From the NCBI GenBank assembly GCA_038373865.1, contig JAXGGA010002041.1, positions 1 through 64,000 of the forward strand: 64,000 nt of DNA, written 5' to 3'. This stretch comes from Uloborus plumipes (taxonomy: Eukaryota > Arthropoda > Arachnida > Araneae > Uloboridae). This document shows, piece by piece, positions 42,149 through 51,952 of this stretch. A program made the translations under genes and the position numbers. Below the pieces are notes generated by a model. That model saw only the letters and a list, made by a program, of their open reading frames with translations. It searched no databases and was not told the DNA's origin. Position 1 is the stretch's first letter; every line of letters begins with the position of its first letter.

Positions 42149-43823
42149 AGGAAGTGTAATGCAAATTGGAAACAAAGTGTTCATTTGGGTATGGTAATAC
42201 ATAACTATGAAGTTCTTACTTTTTTTTAAATTCTCAGATTTAAATTGGCTCATTTGACATTACTATAGTTTAATGTAGCATACCAATATGTAAATTAAAC
42301 AGTCCTGAGAAAAATAAATAATGACAATCAATAATTACAAAAGGTATTTCCATCTGATGATACTCAAAAAAGGCAATTTCAGGAATTCAGGACTAACACA
42401 ACTTCACTTCTTAAAGCAATATATGCCTTTGTAACATGGCAATTAGCATTTCCTTTCACACTGAATTTCGATTCATATTTAGTTTCTCTAGTCCTCTTTT
42501 TATATTAATGGTATATTTTTTAAACAAAAATATTTTTATGAAGGATTTTATCACTGTTGCATTTTAACATTAGCATTTTTATGTACTTGACAATTATAAA
42601 AGTTGTTTTATTTATATAAAAAACAGCGTTTGTTTTCTTTTGGAGTGCACTGATCAAAAATTGAAAACCATTAGCATAGTTAGCCGCTGAGCTCAGATTA
42701 CAGTGGAGAGAGAAGTAGAGGGATTGTGTTCTATTTGTTTATTGCTAAATTTAAATATTTTTAAAAATATAATTAGCAAAGTAAGTTGTTTAAAATACAT
42801 ATTTTATGTAAACAAGTGCAAACGGAATTTAGTACAAAAAACGAGGAGATAAAAAAACCTGTTTAGTTTCACAATTGGAGGATTGTTCAGCCACCATCTT
42901 CTAAAAATTTACAAAATAAGATTGTAAAATCAGACAATGCTTAGAATTTTGCTCTTAAATTTGTGAACACTTTTAACTTGTGTTTTAATTGAACACAACT
43001 AAAAATGATCATTAGGCCTTTAGGTTTGAGAGAATTTTGATCTTAAACTTTATTTAACAAAAGTTTCCTTTTTACCAGTAAAAAATTCCGTAGGTTAAAA
43101 TATATACTGTATATCTCGTTAAAATGAATGTAACATAAACAGTACAAAAACAAAGTTTTTTTGCGATGCGTCAATCCAATTAACCAAGCATATCAAACAG
43201 AAAAAATACTTTAAAGATCAAGTGGGTCCTTCTTTGAAATCCTCAAGCAAGAAGTCCTTTATCTTGTTTTTACCAAAAGTACTCTCCTTTTATTTACAGA
43301 ATGCTTTACTCTTTGCCACAATAGCTTCTCCCCTAAATTTTTAGCTCCTATTGCACCACCTCTATTAAATGTTCTTTTTTTTTTCCAGAAAATCTCCGGT
43401 AGTTCTGGCAGGTCCATCTAACACACCTTCTATAAGCATCTGCTAGTTACTTATTCATATGTACAAGAATTTGCAGACTTCATTTTTATACATTACAAGC
43501 AAGAATTGATTTATGCGAGTGGGGAGTCTGGTAGAAACAGTTAAAAATTATCTGTTGATCAATCTGCGCAAATATTAGCTGCTCTAATCACACAGTAGAT
43601 ATATTGCATGATAACATATTTAACATGAAAACAAAATGCTTAGAAGAGTTCCCTATTTTGCAGTTTATAATGAAAAATATTAAAACGCTGACAGTTTTTC
43701 CCTCATTTTAATAGAAGACAAATTAGTATGCTTTATTTTATTAAAGAATAAACTTTTGAACAAATTAAAAACCCAATCTTAAAATTGATAAAAAAAATCA
43801 AAATATTGAAAATAATTTTAAAC
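42149..43823. other. Intergenic, nothing recognised
   Basis: AT-rich DNA between the convergent ends of the transporter and MCFD2-like genes. No ORF of note, no clear repeat boundary. Confidence 0.5.
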
Positions 43824-44525
43824 TAGGTGACCCGTGCGGAATTCCGCAAAAAAAAAAAAAAAAAACTCTAAACTTAAAATTTAATACGACAATTTTTATT
43901 GGCTTCATTTGCACAACATCGCCATCTACTGCCGTCGTTCTGACAACTGTTCAAAGAGATCAAAGACACGTTCACTTTTACAACTACTACAAAAGTGATA
44001 CCCTATATTAAAATCAAATACCCAAGGCTACTACTAAACTAAATACTAACGTTATCGCAAAACTACCATAGTATTTTGAAACAATAAAAGTTACAATTAA
44101 GGTTTCCCGAGCTAAGCCTTGGCTTGAAATGTCGCATTTAAAATTGATTTGAAGAACAATGTAACGATTTTGACAGTTGAGCAAAAAATTTAACTTTTTC
44201 AAACTTCAATCGCTTATAAGTCGCTTAAACGTGGATTTTCGAGATTCTCGTTACGCGGCGCTAGCGGAGAAACGTTCTAAAGAACGCATTTTTTTTAATC
44301 TTTCGAATGAAATCAAAATGGAGACGATACGACAATTATTTCGCTAGATAGAGTCAATTTTGTGCCCAAAAATTGAAGTTCGAATAAAAAACGAACCGAC
44401 AATTTTTAGAAGGTGGGTCTAATTTTCGTCAATAGCCTGCGGGATAAGCTTCAAAATCATAAATTTTCATGCAATTCGATAAAGAAATGAGCGAGTTTTG
44501 ACCGGGTATAGGATTCGGCTTAGAG
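43824..44525 (+). repeat. CTAGGTGACCCG-type repeat
   Basis: Opens AACTAGGTGACCCGTGCGGA, a variant of the CTAGCTGACCCGG start at 33961, and has locally higher GC (44200-44510). The right end is not defined. The 62-codon - strand ORF at 44014-44202 is not convincing. Confidence 0.45.
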
Positions 44526-44833
44526 AAATAATATATGGAGATGCTTCCAAGTGTCTACACAACTTAATTACAAATTGTCTAATTTATTCATCTCTCTAAA
44601 TCAGTCTCTGATTACATGTATCAGAGCATTGATTGATGGTAAATCTATCGCAAAGGAGTATTTTTAAAACTATAGTTAGGATGTAGTATTAAATGACAAA
44701 CTAATTAGAAACGCATTGGAAAGCGCTAGAAAACATTCACCTAGGAACAGATGTGATGTGCTATATATACATAGGGACATACTGGAAAACAAAATGAATT
44801 AATCAAAAAACATTCACTTTTAAAAATATATCA

Positions 44834-44839
44834 TTTATT
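44834..44839 (-). terminator. Candidate poly(A) signal of the MCFD2-like gene
   Basis: AATAAA on the - strand, about 240 bp after the stop codon. Confidence 0.5.
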
Positions 44840-45080
44840 CGCGCAAATATAAAATGAATGCACATCTGGAATGTAAAATTTTCTAAAACATCAACATGGT
44901 TATCATCAAACATCTCATGATGGTTAAAAGATGAAAATAAGTAGGTATAATCAGATCTAATAATTTTAAAACCAAAAATGCATCAACCAATACTGTCAAA
45001 TAAAATGCTTTTGAAAAAAAAATTCAAAAGTAGTCACAACTCTCTTATAATTGTCATAACAGTGTTTAAAAAATTAAAGA

Positions 45081-45256
45081 CTAAAATCCTCTAGATTTTT
45101 GTGCCGCAACGAATTCAGGGTAATCAATGAAACCATCTCTGTTTCTGTCATCCATGTCCAGGATGGGGTCAATCATCAAAGAAAGCTCTGAATCTTGGAA
45201 AATTTTTGTTGTGCCCGCTGGTGGAGCCTTAGTTCCCATGTTTTTGCTTTCTTCCA
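45081..45256 (-). CDS. MCFD2: MCFD2-like coding exon 3 (last)
   Basis: Residues 114-171: a linker with A-P-P-A-G-T-T, then [10 protein letters not shown] and EF-hand 2, ending A-A-Q-K-S-R-G-F with stop TAG. No ER-retrieval tetrapeptide at the C-terminus. Acceptor TTTTGCAG. Confidence 0.95.
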
Positions 45257-48200
45257 CTGCAAAAGCAAAAACAGATCTAGTAAATTTATCAATTAGAAAA
45301 ATAAGTTGAATCAAGGCCTAGGGATGCACCGATAAGCAAATTGGCCGATTACCGATTAATCGGTCGTTGATAATCGGCCGATTAATGATGAGGATGATTG
45401 TTTTAATACTACCAATTTTACCATCACTATTTTTTCTCTCTTATACGGTTCCGAGTTTAGAAATAATAAGTACTTCATTTCTGAGAATAGATTTTTATTC
45501 TATTTTCCTAACTTTCACAAACTTATTTCAATATTTTATCAAATTTTTTAGAACCAATTTTCATATCATTGTCAATAATATTACATTAACACATTGTTAA
45601 TTATGTTAATTGGACATAAAAATTCAAAAAAAAAAAAAGAAGGGGGAGTGTGTAGTAAGCACTCCAATTTAGGAGTACTTTTAATTTAAAATGTTTAGTA
45701 TAATTAGTAGCAATTTAATTCAAGACTTTATTCTTTGTGAAAATTAGAGCTTATCTAAAAGCACTGTGCTAAGGAGAAAACTATCGCTTCATGAAAAATT
45801 TTGCAACATTGTCTAAGTGTATATATTTATTCAAAAATAGAATAATTCAAACTTCACATCAATTGTGAGGATTATTTTTACTGTTAATAAAATTATTCAT
45901 CATAGTTTCTAAGTGAAGGAACACTTTAAAGAATAATATTTAAAAAATATTTTTTCAACCGATTAATCGGCCCAATTTCGCCGATTATTAATAATCGGCA
46001 AAGTGGCCGATTATGGCCGATTAATCGGTGCATCCCTATTAAACCCCATCATTTATTTATTATTTTTTGGAAGTCATTGTAATAGAGTTTATGTTTCATT
46101 ATCAAAAAGATAAATAATTTAAATTATAGTTTTAAAAAACTAAAAATGTGCTTTTAGAGTTAAACTATGCTTAAACTTTGCTTGACTCAAAATTTGAAGC
46201 TATAAATTTGTTTTTAAATACAGAAGTCACGTTGTCGACAAATTCCGTGCAAAAAATCTTTAAAACTTAGTTATTCCATTCAGTGTAATAAAATTTCTTT
46301 TTAAAAATACTGTATACTACAGATCTTTTTCTTGTCTAAACTAACAAAAAAAATTTTTTTAGCTATATTTTAAATGAATAAGAGAAAAAAAATTAAAATG
46401 CAGAAATAAAAAAAATCTCAAAATTGTATAATGCAATCACTTAATATGTAGATAAATACCGCATGAACTTAAACATATTTTCCAATGAAAACATTTCAAT
46501 ATAAAACAAATTTCAACCTCTTTTAAAGAAATAGTATACTTGGGTGTAGTCAAATGTATCGTTTAATTTGAAATCTTTAGACAGAGCGGTTCGACCCACA
46601 CCCACCTGCCCACATTTGCTGACTCTTGCTCTCTTTAGATGAAAATAAACTAATTTAACCTTCAAGAAAATCATTTGCCCTTTCTGTTTCTTAACCTGTT
46701 TTTGTCAGCAACCCTTTACAATATTCATGTTTTAAAACGACCATTCATGAACTTACAGAACTTACAGTGGATAAGATTTTGTAAAATGAACAGCCCCAAA
46801 GACATCTGAATATACAGGGGTCAATCCAGGATATTTGACCAAGGTCCTGTTTTTGGAATTTTGTGAAAAATAGTTCAGAATTTTGTGAAAACTAATTCCT
46901 GATTGTGTGAAAAATAGTTACGGTAAAAGATATTCCCAATTTCCCCCGTAAACTCGGATTTCTGTGGAGAGTCAGTTTTGAGTGTGGGATTTTTGTGAAA
47001 GGTCCATTTTTGAGTGACTGAATTTTGTGAAGAATCCTTTTTTGAGTTTCTGAATTTTGTGAAGGATCCTTTTTTGAGTGACTGAATTTTGTGAAGGATC
47101 CTTTTTTGAGTGCCTGAATTTTGTGAAGGGTCCTTTTTTGAGTGACTGAATTTTGTGAAGGATCCTTTTTTGAGTGACTGAATTTTGTGAAGGGTCCTTT
47201 TTTGAGTGACTGAATTTTGTGAAGGGTCCTTTTTTGAGTGCCTGAATTCTGTGAAGGATCCTTTTTTGAGTGCCTGAATTTTGTGAAGGGTCCTTTTTTG
47301 AGTGACTGAATTTTGTGAAGGGTCCTTTTTTGAGTGCCTGAATTCTGTGATGGGTCCTTTAACGGACCTAATTTCTCTCTAGATTGACCCCTGGTATATT
47401 ACCTCAGATCAACAAAACTTTGCACACATATTAATAGTAATACAAGGCAACTTAACCGTTCTGTTGAAAATCTGATTTAAATGTGTTTTCGATATATTCT
47501 ACTGCTTAGTTAATGCCACTCTTAACAGGCAGTAGCATAGGTTCTTGCATACAGCAGAAAATTCTTGAATTACCTAATTTAACTTTTTATGTAATTTTAA
47601 GTTCAGTTGAATTTTGAACTGACATTAGTTTAGCTATAAATAAGAGTTCCAATTGTTTTGATCTGAAATACTTAGAACATCGGTAAGTATTAGTAGTGTA
47701 ACTGAATACTAGAACATTCACAAATTGGGTGTTGCAGCACAGAAAAGTTTTCAACTTTGTAGACAAATTTCTATCATACATTATTACATTTCGTAAAAAA
47801 TCTGACATTGGTAGCAGTTGTTAATAGGTACAGATACATAAATGCAAATTAACAGTAAAAAACAAAATGTTTTCTACTTACCATGCCAGTGAAGAACAGA
47901 TTTGATTAGTTCACAGCCATCCAGTTTATTGTTGTCATCATTGTCGTGCATTTTAAAATAATGGAACTGCAACTCTTCCTCAGTCATTTTACTCATATCA
48001 GGTTGGTTTACAACACCTTGCAAATGTTCTTTAATGTGCCTAAATGAAGAAGGCTATTTTAAATGCAGATACGTACAAGCAACATTTAAATCTACAATTC
48101 ACTCTTCACTATCTAGACTGCACAAAAAAGGAAATTCTGAATAAATTACTGGATAAAAAAATAAATACATCTGCAGTCAACTTTTGATAAAATCCGAAGA

Positions 48201-49693
48201 TACCAGCTAAAACCTTTGAGCTATACTGCCGTGTTAAGCGTAAAAGTGGTTTTGTAAGCAATCTCAGGCTGAGATATTGCTTTTTAAAGTTTTGTGCCTC
48301 CCATGTATTTGATTCAGGTGGAACTTTTTTTAAAAAACTTTTAAAATATTTCCTGTTCTCAAATGGTGATAAAACATTGCATTTAGATAAAAAAGAGTTA
48401 TACAGAGCCACCAGGTGACAGCAACTCAATTTTGTTAAAAAGTGCAGATACGATTTCTACGCTTAACATAGCAGAATAGGTAGTTGCCACAGCTTTCTTG
48501 AGAATTTTGGAAATGAAAACTTCACAGATATTCCAGTTATAAAGCTTTGAGTTATAGCAAGTTGACTGTAAATGGCAAGAGTAAATACAAGACATAAATA
48601 ATTAAAACTTATAAAACTTATTACTGTTTGAAATAAAGCAACAAAAAATTGTATGCTTCTTATTTGCAACAGCCATTCATATAATTCAATCTAATCTTGA
48701 ATAAAGAAGGAGCGGGACATTCAGAGGGTCAGTATAACCAAGCTACAGTCGAGTCTTGATAACTCGAAGTCTGAAGGGACCGGCTAAACGCCTTGAGTTC
48801 CAAGTTCCAAGTTATAGGACGTTCTCACAGCCTTCTTAAGATTTTTGGAAGAAACAATGAACATTTCGAGATAAAGGAATATTTGAGTTATTCGATATTT
48901 GAGTTCAGGTTATCGAGACAGGGACCGCGCTAAGCATTCGCCACCTCGCCAAATGCGATAAAATCGAAAATTCGGAGAAAGAAATTCTGATTTGGCTAAA
49001 GTATTGCCGAACGAAAATTCCCAGAAATTTCCACTAGGGGGAGAAATATATGTATTGTGTTAAGAAATAAAATACTTTGACTACAACTTCCGAAATTTGG
49101 CTAAGATTTTTGAAGTTTGTCTAATTTACTGGCTAACAACTTAAAATCCTTAGCGCGGTCCCTGCGAGACTAGACTGTATTTAAATTCATCCCAGTGAAA
49201 TATATTAATGTAAGCTAAATTTCTTCAAATGACAAAATATGATCACTGCTTTAAGCTTTTCAAATAATATCCCAAACTTGAAACTAAGAACAATTCTGCT
49301 TCAATAGGGTTGTAGGCATTTGAAATAATTATACAGAAAGCAGTCACTACTTGAAACTGGGGTTTATTGTTTTAAAATGGCACTTAACCTTCATTGGGGT
49401 TCCATAAATGGACAAGAACCTGCCTAGGTAGTCCCAGAGCATGTTGATGTTCGCCATTTTTGTATTTTTTTTTAGCAATTAAATAAATATGTCATTTTTT
49501 ATTGCACTTACTCTATATCTTGCACATGAGCTTTATCCCTCAATAAATTTGGCTGTGTTGAGTCAGGAACGCCATGCGAATGACTGTGTTGCGGAACTTG
49601 CTGCTGGTATGCTTGTTGTGGTGGAGCCTGGTACGGCTGTTGGTGAGCAATAACACCAACAAGCAGACTCAAGAAAGCAATTGAAAGATACAT
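45081..49693 (-). CDS. MCFD2: MCFD2-like EF-hand protein (3 coding exons)
   Basis: Exons in transcript order: 49693-49512, 48039-47882 and 45256-45081; 516 nt, 171 aa, phases consistent. Residues 1-16 ([16 protein letters not shown]) form a signal peptide. Residues 17-45 are rich in Gln, Pro and His. Two canonical EF-hand loops follow: D93 [11 protein letters not shown]104 and D150 [11 protein letters not shown]161. The H-Y-F-K-M-H-D segment before loop 1 and I-D-Y-x-E-F at loop 2 are MCFD2 hallmarks. In vertebrates MCFD2 binds the lectin LMAN1 (ERGIC-53) and helps export glycoproteins, including coagulation factors, from ER to Golgi. The cargo here is unknown. It is longer than human MCFD2 (146 aa) because of the Q/P/H-rich stretch. 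Confidence 0.94.
45319..46038. mobile_element. TAGGGATGCACCGAT-type (hAT-like) element
   Basis: Ends TAGGGATGCACCGAT and its exact inverse ATCGGTGCATCCCTA. Subterminal sequences on both sides are dense in CGATTAATCG and GGCCGATTA palindromes. This terminus is familiar from hAT-type repeats in many animals. No matching 8-bp duplication is seen. It lies about 60 bp into intron 2, counted from exon 3. Confidence 0.85.
46815..47393. mobile_element. TIR element carrying a 32-bp minisatellite
   Basis: Ends CAGGGGTCAATCCAG and, in reverse, CAGGGGTCAATCTAG (14 of 15 identical). The interior is almost wholly the tandem array at 46984-47360 and its decayed left edge. No coding sequence. Confidence 0.85.
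46984..47360. repeat. 32-bp minisatellite, about 12 units
   Basis: Unit of the form GTGAAGGATCCTTTTTTGAG followed by TGACTGAATTTT; strict 32-bp spacing (GTGAAGG at about 47059, 47091, 47123, 47155 and so on). Variants alternate TGACTG/TGCCTG and GGATCC/GGGTCC in a higher-order pattern. Confidence 0.95.
47882..48039 (-). CDS. MCFD2: MCFD2-like coding exon 2
   Basis: Residues 61-113 plus one base of Val114: [24 protein letters not shown] and EF-hand loop 1. Acceptor CATTTAG, donor GTAAGT. Confidence 0.96.
48746..49177. mobile_element. pogo/Tigger-like MITE with a nested element
   Basis: Ends CAGTCGAGTCTTGATAACTC and, in reverse with the insert removed, CAGTCTAGTCTCGATAACCT. TA lies on both sides (48744-48745, 49178-49179). 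It is split by 48919-49164. Lies in intron 1 of the MCFD2-like gene. Confidence 0.88.
48919..49164. mobile_element. 246-bp nested element with perfect 16-bp TIRs
   Basis: Ends CAGGGACCGCGCTAAG and its exact inverse CTTAGCGCGGTCCCTG. Directly flanked by a 5-bp repeat CGAGA (48914-48918, 49165-49169). Taking out the element and one CGAGA restores the pogo-like terminus of the host element, which confirms the insertion. Confidence 0.92.
49512..49693 (-). CDS. MCFD2: MCFD2-like coding exon 1
   Basis: Residues 1-60 plus two bases of Glu61: signal peptide, Q/P/H-rich stretch ([18 protein letters not shown]), then [13 protein letters not shown]. On the - strand the ATG is preceded by TTTTATTTCTAG|A, a good acceptor one base upstream, so the 5' UTR probably lies in a separate exon. 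Donor GTAAGT. Confidence 0.93.
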
Positions 49694-49696
49694 TCT

Positions 49697-51461
49697 AGAA
49701 ATAAAAGAAAAAGATTACCTTGAATTAAATATAAAAATCTTCCTGTAGTAAAAGTGTGCTACAGAAGGAAGACAGCAAACACTTTCGGTTCAACATTTCA
49801 AAAAGGCTAACTTAAATCTCGTGCTGTGTCACATGCTGAAACATTAACAATTTTTTCTGTACAAATACAAATAAAATAGAAGGTAAAAAATGACATTTTT
49901 TGATATTTATATATCTTATTAAAAAATTTTAAAATAAAACGCAAACAGAACAGATGAAAAATAAGAAATTTATAAAAGCTTTGGCACTGAAACTCATTTG
50001 CTAGCTATTCAACTGCAGGTTTATAGGTACTTCATGCACTTCAAAGCCAACAAGAGCTGCAAACGTCACCTGTTATTGTTAAGCTTTCATTTTCTTGTTT
50101 CAATATTATTTAGCACTTGCAGTAATATACTGAGGATTTTTTTTTATGTCCATAAAAATATCAGGCGAATTTGGCTCCGCACTCTAAACTTATTTTTTCA
50201 AAGATGCATTCTTCTCATTAAACATACTCTAAGATTTTCAAGTTCTGACTTCCATTTGACAAACACAATTCCTGATACAAACTTGAAATTCTAAAAATTG
50301 CATTGCTAAATAATCAATGTGCATCCATTGAAAATCTTTTACTTCCTAAGTGTTGCAAACATCCACATCAGGATACTTAATTATTTTGATGGTATAACCA
50401 TTTTCCAGACAAAATTAAATTCTGTGGTGACAACATTTCTGAAATTTTAGGCACCACAAAATGCTTTTTCTGATATTTTAGATTCATTGATTTTAGAATA
50501 TAATTAACTCACAATAATATATGTCTAGAAAGAAACACACATAGATATATATATTTGAAACATACTTTGCATATTAAATCAAAATTATCCACATTTCTCA
50601 TTTCCTGTATTTACTGGGTAAAGTTTTAAAATCTTAAAGAATGTCCAGTTTTTTAGCTTTGTTCAAATAGCATTAAAGGTATTTGATAAATAAATTTATC
50701 TTCAATTGATCTTCATTCCTGAAAAACTTTTACCCAAAAGCAATAACGTTTCTGGAATGAACCACTACCCAGGGAGAAAAACAAACAGCTAAAATGTCAA
50801 ATTGATTTTGCATATAGTCTAGAAGAAACTTTTAAAGCGAATTTTCGTTTCTTTTCAAGATAAGTTTTGTAGTAGGTTTATTCTCCCAAAACTTTAAATT
50901 TGGAGTGCTAGAATAAATATTAACTTTTAATTTGAACTAAGACAAGTGTCGGAACCATCGAGACCAGAATCACTCATCACGTTAAATTAACGAAATGTTA
51001 GTTTATTTTTTTCTTTTGCGCTCAATGCTTATTAACAATGCAAAGAATTTATATGCCGAATTTTTTTGTTTTCCTTCTGAGCAAAACTGAAATTGTTTCA
51101 GTAAACTAATTGATAGTTCATTAACTGCGGTTGACCTTTCATAGTACTTTGTTAATTGCTTTTTTTTTTTTGGTTTTAATTGGTTATTCCTAAAAGGCAG
51201 TTGAAATACACATTTTTCTACCAGATTATTACAACTAAATAAAATAGAAACTTTAAAATAAGATTCTCATTACAAACATATTTTGCGTACAGCTGTCACA
51301 CGTCAATTGACCGAACACATGTCGCTCTTCAAATTCAAACGTATAGGGTAAAACATTTAGCAAAGAATATTCTCTGCTTAAGTGATATATTTAGAACATA
51401 ACTACTGAAACAAAAGCATTCCGGACAGTTACATTTTTTACAGAAACAAGGTTTTACTTAC
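49697..51461 (-). other. Probable 5' UTR intron of the MCFD2-like gene
   Basis: Bounded by the acceptor just before the MCFD2-like ATG and by a strong - strand donor GTAAGTA at 51461. No element or ORF recognised inside; the + strand ORF at 49998-50294 shows no recognisable content. Confidence 0.4.
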
Positions 51462-51817
51462 GTGTTATTGCATGCGACCTAAAAGCATATGAAATTAAAG
51501 GATTTCTGCAATGTCAATCTGGTTGCCAGTTTTAAAGACAAAATACTAAGAAACAGTTTAAAATTTTACTTAACACAGAAATTTTGAATTTTATGCTGGA
51601 TTCAGAAATGCATTTTTGAAAAAAAATTTCGTTTCTGAAGTCTTTATCGAGATTATTTAAGTCAAGATTTTTCTTTTACCGAAAATTATAATAATTATAG
51701 ATTTGTTTTTATAAACTGTAACTGTGTTGATTTGAAATCGAACATCAACATACAAAAACAGCAAAAAAAGCACAAGGCGCAAGTGTTTCTTATTTCTTTT
51801 TTAACTCTATTATAGTA
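51462..51817. promoter_or_regulatory. Putative divergent promoter between MCFD2-like and C1D-like genes
   Basis: On the - strand AATAACAC|GTAAGTA offers a strong donor for a non-coding first exon of the MCFD2-like gene ending at 51462. The C1D-like ATG lies at 51818 on the other strand. This places the two 5' ends within about 350 bp. The C1D ATG is itself preceded by a pyrimidine tract and TATAG, so C1D may also have a 5' UTR intron and a start further left. No TATA box or CpG patch stands out. Confidence 0.4.
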
Positions 51818-51952
51818 ATGACTACTGCCGCAGAGATTGATATACCAGAAGAGATTTTAGACAAACTACAAAGTTTTCACGAGGCATTAAAACATGTGGA
51901 CGAAATGCTTCGTCCTCTCACAACTATTAATATTAACTCACCTGATGTTCAG
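51818..51952 (+). CDS. C1D: C1D-like coding exon 1
   Basis: Residues 1-45 (M-T-T-A-A-E-I-D-I-P-E-E ... S-P-D-V-Q): the first helix of the domain. Donor GTGCAT is a weak match to consensus; phase 0. Confidence 0.92.

Larger units (their letters stand above)
45257..47881 (-). other. Intron 2 of the MCFD2-like gene
   Basis: Two TIR elements (45319-46038 and 46815-47393) fill about half of it. The rest is AT-rich with no recognised feature; the - strand ORF at 47587-47808 has no recognisable content. Confidence 0.6.

Noticed and set aside
46984..47360. Regular 32-bp direct repeats that look like a CRISPR array at first glance
   Set aside because: Units are contiguous with no unique spacers, vary at fixed sites, lie in a eukaryotic intron and are bounded by transposon inverted repeats.
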